Positions 7,138-16,604 of a DNA stretch of 64,000 bases are shown here, in pieces. Made by a program: the position numbers and the translations under genes. Positions within the stretch are counted from its first letter, which is position 1; the number at the start of each line of letters is the position of its first letter. Source of the DNA: JBKECY01 sp047975025 (GTDB lineage: Bacteria > Bacillota > Clostridia > Lachnospirales > Lachnospiraceae); contig JBKECY010000037.1 in NCBI GenBank assembly GCA_047975025.1, positions 1-64,000 of the forward strand, written 5' to 3'. The notes under the pieces are model-generated. The model did not search any database. It was not told the DNA's origin and saw only the letters and a program-made list of their open reading frames with translations.

Positions 7138-8199
7138 ATGTATGTTGAATTAAAAAATATAAATAAGAACTTTGGAGACTTTCAGGCGTCCAAAGAAGTT
7201 AGTTTTACAATAGAGAAGGGCAAGTTAATCGGGCTGCTGGGACCAAGCGGAAGCGGAAAGACGACAATTCTGCGTATGATTGCAGGACTCGAATCACCGG
7301 ATCAAGGCGATATTCTAATTGACAATATCCGAGTCAACGATTTGGCGGCCAGCAAGCGTGGGATTGGGTTCGTATTCCAAAGCTATGCATTGTTTCGCTA
7401 TATGACAGTCTATGAGAATATAGCATTTGGCCTCGAAGTCCAGAAAAAAGACAAGAAATTCATTCGTGACAGAGTCTATGAACTAATTGATCTGATTGGG
7501 TTAAAAGGGATGCATAAGCGATATCCGCATCAGCTCTCAGGCGGTCAAAGACAGCGTGTGGCATTCGCCAGAGCACTGGCTCCGAACCCACAGCTCTTGC
7601 TGCTTGATGAGCCATTTGCAGCGATTGATGCCAAAGTAAGACAAGAGCTTAGAAGCTGGCTCAAGGAAATGATTCATAAGGTGGGGATTACCAGTATCTT
7701 TGTAACGCATGATCAGGACGAGGCATTTGAAGTAGCGGATGAAATTATTATTACCAACCATGGTCAGGTGGAGCAAAAGGGAACTCCGATTGAGATTTAT
7801 AAGAATCCGGCGACACCGTTCGTTGCACAGTTCATCGGACAATCACGTGTCCTTGAAGAATATGGAAAGCTGCATGGGTTCTCTCATGAGCATGGCAGCG
7901 CAAAAGCTGTCATACGCCCTGAGTTCGTACGTGTAGCCAAAAAAGGAAAGCTGACACAATATATGAGCGCAGCGGAAGAGGGCAGGGTAGAAGAAGTTGC
8001 ATTTCGCGGAAGCTATCTTGAGATTACAATTAATATTAAAGATATTGTGTTTACGGCAAACCGCTCCCTGGAAGAGGAGATTGTTGAAGTCGGTGAGCTG
8101 GTGGATGTACTGATTTACCGCATTTATGTGTTCGATACGAACAAAGCCTATCTAATGGAGAATAAGGCGATGCAGGATGAGGACATGGTGTACATCTAA
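7138..8199 (+). CDS. cysA: Sulfate ABC transporter ATP-binding protein CysA
   Basis: A 353-residue ATPase with Walker A GPSGSGKTT (around residue 36), Q-loop FVFQSYALF, signature LSGGQRQRVAFARAL, Walker B LLLLDEPFAAID and H-loop VTHDQDEAFE. The C-terminal 110 residues form a TOBE-like regulatory region (VIRPEFVRV). The start is ATG 7138: AGGAGG at 7123-7128 is its ribosome binding site, so the ATG at 7120, which contains that site, is not the start. Position between the permeases and APS reductase supports sulfate as substrate. Confidence 0.92.
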   Translation: MYVELKNINKNFGDFQASKEVSFTIEKGKLIGLLGPSGSGKTTILRMIAGLESPDQGDILIDNIRVNDLAASKRGIGFVFQSYALFRYMTVYENIAFGLEVQKKDKKFIRDRVYELIDLIGLKGMHKRYPHQLSGGQRQRVAFARALAPNPQLLLLDEPFAAIDAKVRQELRSWLKEMIHKVGITSIFVTHDQDEAFEVADEIIITNHGQVEQKGTPIEIYKNPATPFVAQFIGQSRVLEEYGKLHGFSHEHGSAKAVIRPEFVRVAKKGKLTQYMSAAEEGRVEEVAFRGSYLEITINIKDIVFTANRSLEEEIVEVGELVDVLIYRIYVFDTNKAYLMENKAMQDEDMVYI

Positions 8200-8220
8200 T
8201 ACAGAGGGGACGGGTAGAAA

Positions 8221-9918
8221 ATGAAGGACAAGGTAGAAATCAGACGGCTTACGACCGATATACTGATTTTGGGAGCCGGTACAGCCGGATGCTATGCGGC
8301 GCTGACAATTGCCGAGCAGTCAGATGCTTCCGTACTTATAGCGGAGAAAGCCAACATAAGGCGCAGCGGATGTCTGGCCGCCGGAGTCAATGCAATCAAT
8401 GCGTATATTGTTCCGGGACGCCGTCCGCAGGACTATGTAGAATATGCGAAACGCGATGCGGATGGCATTGTGCGTGAAGACCTGCTGCTGACCATGTCAG
8501 AAGGGCTGAATAAGACTGTCGAGAAAATGGAGCAGCTGGGCTTGGTACTGCTAAAAGATGAAACGGGTGCCTATGTGACGCGCGGTGACCGTAATATCAA
8601 AATAAACGGAGAAAATATCAAACCGATTCTGGCCGATGCAGTGGCCGCCCAGCCACAGATTCAGGTGCTCAACCAAGTGAATATCATAGATTTTATGGTG
8701 GAAGATAATACCATCTACGGAGCCTATGGAATCGGAGTGGAGGATGCCGTATTGTATGCCATCGAGGCTGGTACTGTCATCTGTGCCACCGGCGGGGCAG
8801 CAGGATTGTACAAACCGAACAATCCGGGATTTTCCAGACATAAGATGTGGTATCCGCCGTTTAATACGGGGGCAGGCTATGCCATGGGGATCCGCAACGG
8901 AGCCGAGATGACAACCTTCGAAATGCGTTTTATTGCACTTCGATGCAAAGATACGATTGCACCAACCGGTACATTGGCACAAGGTGTCAAAGCGGCACAG
9001 ATCAACTCACTGGGAGAGACGTATGAAGCTAAGTATGGCAATACGACATCGGAGCGAGTCTATGGCACCCTAAAAGAAAATCTGGAAGGGCGGGGTCCAT
9101 GTTATCTGCGCACTGAAGGAATCACGCCGACGCAGGATGCGGAGCTCAAAAAAGCATACCTGAATATGGCACCCAGCCAGACTCTGAAATGGGTAGAGTC
9201 TGGGAAAGATCCCAGCCAGCAAAATGTTGAGATCGAAGGTACCGAGCCGTATATCGTCGGCGGGCATACGGCAAGCGGGTATTGGGTGGACACCAATCGT
9301 GAGACAACGATTCAAGGGCTGTTTGCAGCCGGAGATGTGGCAGGAGGATGCCCGCAAAAATATGTGACAGGCGCTTTTGTAGAGGGCGAGATTGCCGGTC
9401 TGGCAGCTCTTCGCAGCTTCCAAGACAGGCAGAACCGCACACCGGATACGTTTGAGCAAAAAGCGCAGGCTTTAGTAAGCGAAGTACAGGGATATCTTAC
9501 GGCACAGGAAGCGCTCTATACAACGGAAGAGCTTGAAGAGGCAATGCAAAAAGTCATGGATGTCTACGCCGGAGGAATCTCAGCCAATTACCAGTTCAAC
9601 AGCCGGCAGCTGGCACTGGCGGCAGATAAAATCGAGCAGCTGATGCGTTTAAGCGCAGGGCTTGCCGCCGCCGATATGCAGGAGTTGGTTTATATCTACG
9701 AGCTTACGGAGCGCCTGCAGTTGTGCCAGTCAGTCATCGCTCACCTAAATGCCAGAAAAGAGACCAGATGGCATAGTTTTGCGGAAAATCTGGAATATCC
9801 GAACAAGGATGACAAGTGGCTGAAATATGTGAATTCCAAGATCGTAGACGGCAAATTGCAGATTATTTACAGAGATTTAATCAAACGAGGTGAAACCTAT
9901 GAGCATAGTGATTCGTAA
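8221..9918 (+). CDS. aprA: Adenylylsulfate reductase alpha subunit (AprA-type flavoprotein)
   Basis: A 565-residue FAD enzyme of the fumarate reductase/APS reductase fold. It has an N-terminal dinucleotide motif ILGAGTAGCYAAL, RRSGCLAAGVNAIN, and the APS reductase pattern YPPFNTGAGYAMGIRNGAEM then FEMRFIALRCKDT. A C-terminal FAD-closing motif GLFAAGDVAGGCPQKYVTGA is also present. With AprB it reduces APS to sulfite and AMP. It is somewhat shorter than AprA of dissimilatory sulfate reducers. It lies between the sulfate importer and ATP sulfurylase with no Qmo genes, so an assimilatory role is inferred. aprB overlaps its 3' end. Confidence 0.9.
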   Translation: MKDKVEIRRLTTDILILGAGTAGCYAALTIAEQSDASVLIAEKANIRRSGCLAAGVNAINAYIVPGRRPQDYVEYAKRDADGIVREDLLLTMSEGLNKTVEKMEQLGLVLLKDETGAYVTRGDRNIKINGENIKPILADAVAAQPQIQVLNQVNIIDFMVEDNTIYGAYGIGVEDAVLYAIEAGTVICATGGAAGLYKPNNPGFSRHKMWYPPFNTGAGYAMGIRNGAEMTTFEMRFIALRCKDTIAPTGTLAQGVKAAQINSLGETYEAKYGNTTSERVYGTLKENLEGRGPCYLRTEGITPTQDAELKKAYLNMAPSQTLKWVESGKDPSQQNVEIEGTEPYIVGGHTASGYWVDTNRETTIQGLFAAGDVAGGCPQKYVTGAFVEGEIAGLAALRSFQDRQNRTPDTFEQKAQALVSEVQGYLTAQEALYTTEELEEAMQKVMDVYAGGISANYQFNSRQLALAADKIEQLMRLSAGLAAADMQELVYIYELTERLQLCQSVIAHLNARKETRWHSFAENLEYPNKDDKWLKYVNSKIVDGKLQIIYRDLIKRGETYEHSDS

Positions 9919-10213
9919 AGAGCAATGTACCGGATGCGGTCAGTGCATGAAAGTCTGTCCGGGAAGCCTGATCAAAGCAGATGCAGATCATAAGGCGTAC
10001 ATCCGGTATCCCAAGAATTGCTGGGGCTGTGTTTCCTGTATCAAGGAGTGCAGATTTGATGCCATGTCTTTTTATCTCGGAGCTGACATCGGAGGACGCG
10101 GCAGCCTGCTTTCCATTGAAAAGCAAGGGGATTATATGGACTGGAGAATTGATGAACCCGGCAGACCAAGACAGACAATCCGGGTAAACAGCAAGGATTC
10201 GAACCAATATTAA
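9899..10213 (+). CDS. aprB: Adenylylsulfate reductase beta subunit (AprB-type ferredoxin)
   Basis: A 104-residue iron-sulfur protein with two cluster motifs: CTGCGQCMKVCPG (residues about 10-22) and CWGCVSCIKECRF (about 41-53), enough for two [4Fe-4S] clusters. It delivers electrons to AprA. It ends with a short tail instead of the longer extension of dissimilatory AprB. ATG 9899 is preceded by GAGGTG (9886-9891); an upstream GTG at 9890 lies inside that site. The gene overlaps the end of aprA by 20 bases, which implies coupled translation. Confidence 0.9.
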   Translation: MSIVIRKEQCTGCGQCMKVCPGSLIKADADHKAYIRYPKNCWGCVSCIKECRFDAMSFYLGADIGGRGSLLSIEKQGDYMDWRIDEPGRPRQTIRVNSKDSNQY

Positions 10214-10261
10214 GAGTACAGATCAAAGGCCCGGTACAGGGCGTTGTTAGGAGGAAGAAAG

Positions 10262-11161
10262 ATGGGTGAATTAGCACACTTAGATGAGCTGGAAGCAGAG
10301 GCCATTTATATTATACGTGAAGTGGCGGCAGAATGTGAGAAACCGGTTATGTTATATTCCATCGGAAAAGACAGCTCGGTCATGCTGCATCTTGCAATGA
10401 AGGCTTTTTATCCGGAGAAACCGCCATTTCCCTTTATGCATATAGATACCATATGGAAATTTAGCGAAATGACAAAATTTCGTGACCGCAAAGCCAAAGA
10501 GCTGGGTATCGAGATGCTGGTATACAGCAATGAGGAAGGTATACGGCAGGGAATCAACCCATTCGACCATGGAGCTGCCTATACGGATATCATGAAAACA
10601 CAGGCATTAAAGCAGGCACTCAAAAAATATGAATTCACCGCAGCCTTTGGCGGCGGGCGCAGAGATGAGGAAAAGTCGAGAGCCAAAGAGCGCATCTTCT
10701 CTTTTAGAAACGAAGCACAGGCCTGGGATCCCAAGAACCAGCGTCCTGAAATGTGGAAACTGTATAATACTAAGATTCATAAAGGTGAGAGCATCCGGGT
10801 CTTTCCGATATCCAACTGGACAGAAAAAGACATCTGGCAGTACATTCAGCGCGAAAACATCGATATCGTACCGCTGTATTTTGCAGATGAGCGCCCGGTC
10901 GTAAACCGGGACGGTAACCTGATCATGGTGGATGATGACCGTTTTAAGTTTCTGCCGGGTGAGAAGCCGGAGATGAAATATGTGCGTTTCCGCACGCTGG
11001 GCTGCTATCCGCTGACCGGTGGTGTGGAGTCAAGAGCCAATACGCTGGATGAGATTATTGAAGAGACATTAAGTTCTGTATCCTCCGAGAGAACCAGCCG
11101 TGTCATTGATGCGGAAGAGACAGGAAGTATGGAGAGAAGAAAAAGAGAGGGGTATTTCTAG
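10262..11161 (+). CDS. cysD: Sulfate adenylyltransferase subunit 2 (CysD)
   Basis: A 299-residue N-type ATP pyrophosphatase with the P-loop [10 protein letters not shown] near residue 36, [16 protein letters not shown], and the C-terminal [12 protein letters not shown] segment of CysD. It forms APS from ATP and sulfate together with the GTPase CysN. ATG 10262 follows AGGAGG; the upstream TTG frame extension contains that site and is excluded. Its stop is directly followed by the cysN start. Confidence 0.95.
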   Translation: MGELAHLDELEAEAIYIIREVAAECEKPVMLYSIGKDSSVMLHLAMKAFYPEKPPFPFMHIDTIWKFSEMTKFRDRKAKELGIEMLVYSNEEGIRQGINPFDHGAAYTDIMKTQALKQALKKYEFTAAFGGGRRDEEKSRAKERIFSFRNEAQAWDPKNQRPEMWKLYNTKIHKGESIRVFPISNWTEKDIWQYIQRENIDIVPLYFADERPVVNRDGNLIMVDDDRFKFLPGEKPEMKYVRFRTLGCYPLTGGVESRANTLDEIIEETLSSVSSERTSRVIDAEETGSMERRKREGYF

Positions 11162-12865
11162 ATGAAGGGCTTACTAAAGTTTATAACATGCGGAAGTGTA
11201 GACGACGGAAAATCCACTCTGATCGGACATATCTTATACGATTCCAAGCTTTTGTATGCGGATCAGGAAAAAGCGCTGGAATTAGACAGCAAGGCGGGCA
11301 GCAGAGAGGGGAAGATTGATTACTCACTGCTTCTCGACGGTCTGATGGCGGAGCGTGAACAGGGAATCACGATTGATGTGGCATATCGTTATTTTACCAC
11401 AGAAGCACGCAGCTTTATCGTGGCAGATACACCGGGCCATGAGGAATATACCCGTAACATGGCAGTAGGAGCTTCCTTTGCCGATCTTGCGATTATTCTG
11501 GTGGATGCTTCCCAGGGAGTGCTGGTACAGACGCGCCGCCATGCGAGAATCTGTGCGCTTATGGGAATCAGAGAGTTTGTATTCGCTGTTAATAAAATGG
11601 ATTTGATTGATTTTGATGAGGCTAAATTTGCAAAAATCGAAGAAGAAATCATCAAATTAAAGGAAGAACTGTCACTGCCTCATGTGAAGATCATTCCGCT
11701 TTCAGCTACCGAAGGTGACAATGTCACACGTACTTCGGACAAAATGCCCTGGTATACGGGCGGGCCGCTCATTACCTATCTCGAAGCGGTAGATGTACAA
11801 AATGCCAGCCAGGAGGCGGGATTTTATCTCCCGGTGCAAAGAGTATGCCGGCCGAATCATACGTTCCGCGGATTCCAGGGGCAGATTGAAGCCGGAAGCG
11901 TACAGGTGGGAGATGAGATTATCTCTTTGCCAAGCAATGAGACAGCACATATCAAGAGTATTCATAATACCGACAAAGAAGTAACGCAGGCAGCAGCCGG
12001 AGCGGCTGTTACAATAGCACTCGACAAGGAAGTAGATGTTTCACGCGGCTGTGTTTTGACCAAGGCAGCGGGACTTTCGTCCTCAGACAGCTTTGAAACT
12101 ACCATCTTATGGATGGATGATGATACTCTGGTACCGGGCAAAGAGTTTTTTGTCAAAATCGGGACGCGGATGCTGCCGGGACATGTTGCCACGATTCGCT
12201 ATAAGATTGATGTGAATTCAGGAGAACACATTGAAGCAAAAAGTATCACGAAAAATGAAATTGCCTTATGCCGTATCAAGCTGACACAGCCTGCCGTCAT
12301 TGATGTTTTCAAAAAGCACAAGACACTGGGAGAATTGATTTTGATTGACCGGGTCACGAATATGACATCGGCCTGCGGTGTGGTGGAAGCGCTGCTTGAT
12401 GCAGAAACACTCGCCGAAGAGGATGTGACTTTTTCATGGCAGGGGCTGCAGGCACGCGGAGATATCTTCGAAGAATTCTACTATAATCTGGAAAACACAG
12501 GAGTTTCCAAGTTCAAAAAAAGCGGCCGCCGCTATACCGTCGGTGATACAATACCGGTCAAAGGCGAAAGCTATGCCTATCCGCAGGATCTCGATATTTT
12601 GTTCCTGCGTGACAAGATTGCCATACAGGTGCGTGATGCCGTCATTACGGCAATGGTGCCGCTGGCAGAGTATACCTATACGGGTGTACCGCTCGTTAAT
12701 GGACGCGGGTTTGCAATTCATGTACAGGATCACGCCACTTGGGAATCCTTTATACAGGAGTATGCCAAGGAGGGCAGCCAGCTCTCCGCTGATTTCTTTA
12801 ATCAATGGCTGGTCTTTGAAAAGTACAGAAGGGTTGTGTTTCACGACAATTATTGGGTGATATAG
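11162..12865 (+). CDS. cysN: Sulfate adenylyltransferase subunit 1 (CysN)
   Basis: A 567-residue GTPase of the EF-Tu/EF1-alpha superfamily: G1 GSVDDGKSTL, G2 region GITIDVAYRYF, G3 DTPGHEEYTRNM, G4 NKMDL. Beta-barrel domains 2 and 3 follow. The length and ending lack the C-terminal APS kinase found in CysNC fusions. No other APS kinase is in the operon, so APS rather than PAPS is reduced, consistent with AprAB. It abuts cysD with no gap. Confidence 0.95.
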   Translation: MKGLLKFITCGSVDDGKSTLIGHILYDSKLLYADQEKALELDSKAGSREGKIDYSLLLDGLMAEREQGITIDVAYRYFTTEARSFIVADTPGHEEYTRNMAVGASFADLAIILVDASQGVLVQTRRHARICALMGIREFVFAVNKMDLIDFDEAKFAKIEEEIIKLKEELSLPHVKIIPLSATEGDNVTRTSDKMPWYTGGPLITYLEAVDVQNASQEAGFYLPVQRVCRPNHTFRGFQGQIEAGSVQVGDEIISLPSNETAHIKSIHNTDKEVTQAAAGAAVTIALDKEVDVSRGCVLTKAAGLSSSDSFETTILWMDDDTLVPGKEFFVKIGTRMLPGHVATIRYKIDVNSGEHIEAKSITKNEIALCRIKLTQPAVIDVFKKHKTLGELILIDRVTNMTSACGVVEALLDAETLAEEDVTFSWQGLQARGDIFEEFYYNLENTGVSKFKKSGRRYTVGDTIPVKGESYAYPQDLDILFLRDKIAIQVRDAVITAMVPLAEYTYTGVPLVNGRGFAIHVQDHATWESFIQEYAKEGSQLSADFFNQWLVFEKYRRVVFHDNYWVI

Positions 12866-14110
12866 ATGAAAAAAATCGGATTTAACACTTCATTACTTCA
12901 TGGCAGACGCAGCGGCGCAGCAGAATTCGGAACGACCCTGCCACCCATCTATCAGTCCTCTGCGTTTGAGCAGGGGACGGCACAGGAGCTTGAGAATGTA
13001 TTTAAAGGCCGGGCGCATGGGTATGCATATACCAGAATCAGCAACCCGACTGTGGATGCATTGGAACAAAGGATGACATTACTCGAAGGCGGGATTGCTT
13101 CAGTTGCATGTGCCTCAGGTATGGCGGCAATCTTCAATACGATTATGAACATCGCACAAAGCGGTGATGAAATCATATCGTGTGCGGGAATCTTCGGAGG
13201 GACCATCGGTCTTTTTGAAGATTTGGAAGCCTTTGGTATCCATACGAAATATGTGGATGCACCGGAAATTGAACTTCTCGAGCCGCAGATTACGGACAGA
13301 ACCCGGATTCTGTTCGCGGAGACGATTGGAAATCCGCTGCTGAATGTCTTGGACATTGCGAAGATTGCAGAGTTCGCCAGGGCGCATCAGCTGGTATTTA
13401 TTGTGGATAATACGGTTGCAAGCGCATATCTGGTTCGGCCGTTGGCACTGGGAGCCGACATCGTCGTCAATTCGACGTCTAAATATGTAAACGGAAGCGG
13501 AAATTCTATAAGCGGTGTGATTACAGACGGCGGTAAGTACAAGTGGGATCCGCAGCGGTTTCCGCAGTTCGCAAATTACAAGAAGATGGGACCCTATGCG
13601 TTTACGGCTAAGCTGCGGGCAACCTTATTTCGTAATACGGGAGCCTGCCTCTCTCCCTTTAATGCCTATCTAAACTGTATAGGCTTAGAGACGATGGGAC
13701 TTAGAATGCAAAAGGCCTGCGATAATGCACTGGCGCTGGCAGAGCATCTGGCGGCAAAGCAGGAAGTATATGAGGTGAACTACCCCGGGCTTGCGGATAC
13801 GCCTTATTACACAATCGCGAAACAGCAGTTCGAGCATGGCACCGGTGCCATGGTCACGCTGCGTGCCGGTTCCAAGGAGCGAAGCTTTGCCCTGATTGAC
13901 AGGCTGAAGTATGCATTGAAGGTTTCCAACATAGGAGACTCCAAGACACTCGTCATACATCCTGCTTCTACCATCTATGTACAGAATTCACAGCAGGAAC
14001 GTGAGAAAGCCGGTGTGTTTGATGATTTGATACGAATCAGTGTAGGAATCGAAGATATCGAGGATCTGATCGAGGATTTCGACCAGGCGATAGAAGGAAT
14101 GGAGGTATAA
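12866..14110 (+). CDS. metY: O-acetylhomoserine sulfhydrylase (MetY-type, PLP)
   Basis: A 414-residue Cys/Met-metabolism PLP enzyme. PLP Lys lies in VVNSTSKYVNGSGNS, and other marks are YTRISNPTVDALEQR, ASGMAAIF, FAETIGNPLLNV, IVDNTVAS and the C-terminal IHPASTIY with IRISVGIED. Length and the missing cystathionine-type substitutions favour O-acetyl(succinyl)homoserine sulfhydrylase. It starts one base after the cysN stop. With the downstream ThiS/ThiF/JAMM genes it matches the thiocarboxylate-dependent homocysteine route, in which this enzyme takes sulfur from the carrier protein instead of free sulfide. Confidence 0.88.
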   Translation: MKKIGFNTSLLHGRRSGAAEFGTTLPPIYQSSAFEQGTAQELENVFKGRAHGYAYTRISNPTVDALEQRMTLLEGGIASVACASGMAAIFNTIMNIAQSGDEIISCAGIFGGTIGLFEDLEAFGIHTKYVDAPEIELLEPQITDRTRILFAETIGNPLLNVLDIAKIAEFARAHQLVFIVDNTVASAYLVRPLALGADIVVNSTSKYVNGSGNSISGVITDGGKYKWDPQRFPQFANYKKMGPYAFTAKLRATLFRNTGACLSPFNAYLNCIGLETMGLRMQKACDNALALAEHLAAKQEVYEVNYPGLADTPYYTIAKQQFEHGTGAMVTLRAGSKERSFALIDRLKYALKVSNIGDSKTLVIHPASTIYVQNSQQEREKAGVFDDLIRISVGIEDIEDLIEDFDQAIEGMEV

Positions 14111-14114
14111 AACG

Positions 14115-14981
14115 ATGGCAACAGATTATACAGCACTAAAAAAAGGCGGCTTCATGCGTCAGAAACAAAAGGATAATTTCTCGCTGCGCCTGCAGGTAGT
14201 CGGCGGCACGCTGACCGTCGAAAATATCAAAAAAATCGCAGAAGTAGCAGAAAAATACGGAGCCGGTCATATCCATCTGACCTCACGCCAGGGTGTGGAA
14301 ATTCCGTTTATCAAATTGGCGGATATTGAAGAAGTCAAGGAAGAACTGGCCAAAGGCGACTGCCGCCCCGGTGTATGCGGTCCGCGCGTACGTACGGTAA
14401 CAGCCTGCCAGGGCAATCAGATTTGTCCAAGCGGCAATATTGATACCTATAAAATCGCAAAAGAAATCGATAAGCGCTATTATGCCAGAGAATTACCGCA
14501 TAAATTCAAATTCGGAGTTACAGGTTGTCTGAACAACTGCTTAAAAGCCGAGGAAAACGATGTCGGAGTTAAGGGCGGTATGGAAGTCCGCTGGAAAGAG
14601 GATGCCTGCATTTTGTGCGGTGTCTGTGTTAAAGCGTGTCGTGAAGGAGCTATCTCCATTCAGGATAAAAAGCTGACGGTCGATACAGCAAAATGCAATT
14701 TCTGCGGACGCTGCGCGAAAGCCTGTCCAACCGATGCATGGGATACCAAGAATATATATTTACTCTCTTTTGGAGGACTTTTTGGAAATACCATCAACCG
14801 AGGAGAGGAACTGCTGCCCCCTATTGAATCAGAGGAACAGCTGTTCAGGGTAACAGATGCAGCCATCGAATTTTTTGAAGAGTTTGGAAAACCAAGCGAG
14901 AGATTTAAGTTCACACTGGACAGAGCAGGCAAGGATGTGTTTAAGAAAAAATTGGAGGAAGCCTATTATGACAGAGCTTAA
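14115..14981 (+). CDS. Siroheme sulfite reductase with ferredoxin domain (AsrC/Fsr-like)
   Basis: A 288-residue protein. The N-terminal half is a nitrite/sulfite reductase half-domain (FSLRLQVVGG, IHLTSRQGVEIPF). The siroheme-[4Fe-4S] cysteines are in TACQGNQICPSG and GVTGCLNNCLKAEENDVG. Two 4Fe-4S motifs (CILCGVCVKACREG, CNFCGRCAKACPTDAW) are inserted near residues 160-205, followed by a final helical part. It should reduce sulfite to sulfide using ferredoxin-type electrons. AsrA and AsrB partners are not present in the operon, so the electron donor is unknown. The downstream TusA-like gene overlaps its 3' end by 14 bases. Confidence 0.88.
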   Translation: MATDYTALKKGGFMRQKQKDNFSLRLQVVGGTLTVENIKKIAEVAEKYGAGHIHLTSRQGVEIPFIKLADIEEVKEELAKGDCRPGVCGPRVRTVTACQGNQICPSGNIDTYKIAKEIDKRYYARELPHKFKFGVTGCLNNCLKAEENDVGVKGGMEVRWKEDACILCGVCVKACREGAISIQDKKLTVDTAKCNFCGRCAKACPTDAWDTKNIYLLSFGGLFGNTINRGEELLPPIESEEQLFRVTDAAIEFFEEFGKPSERFKFTLDRAGKDVFKKKLEEAYYDRA

Positions 14982-15210
14982 AGTGACAGATACAGTCGAT
15001 ATTACAGATGTGGTCTGCCCGATGACCTTTGTAAAGGCCAAAGTGGCAATGGAAGAGCTTGAAGAGGGCGAAATACTGCGCATAAAGCTAAACGATGGAG
15101 AGCCGGTGCAAAATGTGCCCCGCAGCTTCAAAGAAGACGGGCATCAGGTATTAAAGTTAGAGGACAATGAGGATGGAACTTACCACCTCTATGTGAGAAA
15201 TCAGGGATAA
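14968..15210 (+). CDS. TusA-like sulfurtransferase
   Basis: An 80-residue protein with the TusA/SirA fold signature: a beta strand, then VVCPMTFVKAKVAMEELEEGE with the sulfur-binding Cys in the CPM motif. The C-terminal part is RIKLNDGEPVQNVPRSFKEDGH. Such proteins carry persulfide sulfur between enzymes. Starting inside the sulfite reductase gene, it probably relays sulfur from reduction toward the carrier-protein step. It is not the tRNA-thiolation TusA by context (inference). ATG 14968 has GGAGGAAG upstream. Confidence 0.85.
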   Translation: MTELKVTDTVDITDVVCPMTFVKAKVAMEELEEGEILRIKLNDGEPVQNVPRSFKEDGHQVLKLEDNEDGTYHLYVRNQG

Positions 15211-15225
15211 TACAGGAGGCAGCCT

Positions 15226-15552
15226 ATGGCAATCAGAGTAAAGGAAGAGGATTTTGCGCAGGAAGTGCTGCAAAGTGACAAAGTAGTGCTGGTCGAGTTC
15301 TATATAGACTCCTGCATTCCCTGCAAACGTTTTTCGCCGGAGCTGGCACGTCTGGAAGAGGCCTATGAAACAAAGGCCAAGGTCGTAAAAGTCAATGCGA
15401 ATTTCGATCAGGCACTGGCGGCACAATACCAGGTGCTGGCTTCTCCTACCTTTGTATATTTCAAAAAGGGAGAGGAAGTAGCCAGAGTACGGGGGCTAAA
15501 AGAGCAGGCACTGGTAGAGGCAACACTTAAGAAAACAATAGGCTTAGAATAA
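15226..15552 (+). CDS. Thioredoxin-like protein
   Basis: A 108-residue thioredoxin fold with active site SCIPCKRF (a CxxC with Ile-Pro instead of Gly-Pro), preceded by the VVLVEFYID strand, and a cis-Pro segment LASPTFVYFKKGE. There is no signal peptide, so it is cytoplasmic. It may reduce the sulfur enzymes or the persulfide intermediates of the operon, since its neighbours on both sides handle sulfur. ATG 15226 follows CAGGAGGCAG. Confidence 0.88.
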   Translation: MAIRVKEEDFAQEVLQSDKVVLVEFYIDSCIPCKRFSPELARLEEAYETKAKVVKVNANFDQALAAQYQVLASPTFVYFKKGEEVARVRGLKEQALVEATLKKTIGLE

Positions 15553-15575
15553 AAATAAGAGGAGAAACAGACCCT

Positions 15576-15785
15576 ATGAAAATAACAGTGGCAGATACAA
15601 CCAAGGAAGTAAAAGACGGCATTACTATTTTAGAACTGATTGAAGCTGAAAATATCGAAAATGCGCAATATGTGACAGTAGCCGTCAATGACGAATTTGT
15701 CGATAGAGAAAAATTCGGAGAATTCGCAATTCCGCCGGAAGCGGTCGTGGAATTTCTGTATTTTATGGGAGGAGGGTGTTTCTAG
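15576..15785 (+). CDS. hcyS: Sulfur-carrier protein, ThiS/HcyS-like, with C-terminal GGG-Cys-Phe
   Basis: A 69-residue beta-grasp protein of the ThiS/MoaD type (MKITVADTTKEVKDG at the N-terminus, then VTVAVNDEFVDREKF and VVEFLYFMGGG). ThiS and MoaD end in Gly-Gly, but here two residues, Cys-Phe, follow the glycines before the TAG. Such extended carriers (Wolinella HcyS, Mycobacterium CysO-related systems) need a JAMM protease to expose the Gly-Gly end before adenylation and thiocarboxylation. That protease is encoded two genes downstream. It is therefore likely the sulfur donor for MetY rather than the thiazole ThiS. Confidence 0.85.
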   Translation: MKITVADTTKEVKDGITILELIEAENIENAQYVTVAVNDEFVDREKFGEFAIPPEAVVEFLYFMGGGCF

Positions 15786-16592
15786 ATGGCTTTTACCAAT
15801 GAACAGTTAGAACGCTATTCCCGTCATATTATTTTAAAAGAGGTGGGCGCCAAAGGGCAGAAAAAACTGCTCAATTCCAAAGTGCTGATCATCGGCGCGG
15901 GCGGCTTAGGTGCGCCTGCCGGTATGTATCTGGCGGCCGCAGGTGTCGGAACCATAGGAATTGCTGATGCCGACGAAGTGGATTTGTCGAATCTGCAGCG
16001 TCAGATTATCCACGCAACAAAGGATGTGGGCAAGGCGAAGGTCGAGTCTGCCAAAGAGACGATGCATGAGTTAAATCCTGATGTACAGGTCAAGACATAC
16101 CGTACGTTTGTGGATGCCTCCAACATCATGGAGTTAATAGAGGAATATGATTTTATCATCGATGGTACGGATAATTTTCCGGCAAAATTCCTGATTAACG
16201 ATGCCTGTGTCATGGCAGAAAAGCCATTTTCTCATGCAGGAATCATCCGGTTTCAGGGGCAGCTGATGACCTATGTGCCAAAGCAGGGTCCCTGCTACCG
16301 CTGCGTATTTCAGACTCCGCCGCCCAAAGATGCGGTGCCGACCTGCAAGCAGGCCGGAGTCATCGGTGCGATGGGCGGTGTGATCGGAAGCCTGCAGGCC
16401 ATGGAAGCTGTCAAATATATTATTGGGCAGGGAGATCTGTTAGTCGGACATCTGCTGACGTTCGATGCGTTGAAGATGGAATTTCGCAAGATCAAGCTTC
16501 CGCATAAGGCGGATGGCTGTGCCGTATGCTCCTCCCATCCAACGATTACGGAGCTGATTGATTACGAGCAGACAGAGTGTGAAGGTATATAA
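15786..16592 (+). CDS. hcyF: E1-like adenylyltransferase, MoeB/ThiF/HesA family (HcyF-like)
   Basis: A 268-residue E1-like enzyme. The nucleotide-binding motif IIGAGGLGAPAGMYLAAAG is near residue 35, with ADADEVDLSNLQRQIIH, the IDGTDNF strand, two zinc CxxC pairs (CYRC and CAVC) and a PTCKQAG segment in the place of the catalytic-Cys loop. It should adenylate the C-terminal glycine of the carrier so that sulfide can form a thiocarboxylate. It lacks the rhodanese domain of MoeZ/MOCS3-type proteins. It starts on the base after the carrier stop codon. A housekeeping MoeB/ThiF is less likely given the neighbours. Confidence 0.88.
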   Translation: MAFTNEQLERYSRHIILKEVGAKGQKKLLNSKVLIIGAGGLGAPAGMYLAAAGVGTIGIADADEVDLSNLQRQIIHATKDVGKAKVESAKETMHELNPDVQVKTYRTFVDASNIMELIEEYDFIIDGTDNFPAKFLINDACVMAEKPFSHAGIIRFQGQLMTYVPKQGPCYRCVFQTPPPKDAVPTCKQAGVIGAMGGVIGSLQAMEAVKYIIGQGDLLVGHLLTFDALKMEFRKIKLPHKADGCAVCSSHPTITELIDYEQTECEGI

Positions 16593-16604
16593 GAGGAGAG
16601 TAGA

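Noticed and set aside
11162..12865. CysN as a CysNC fusion with APS kinase
   Set aside because: The protein ends after the beta-barrel domains; no kinase P-loop follows at the C-terminus.
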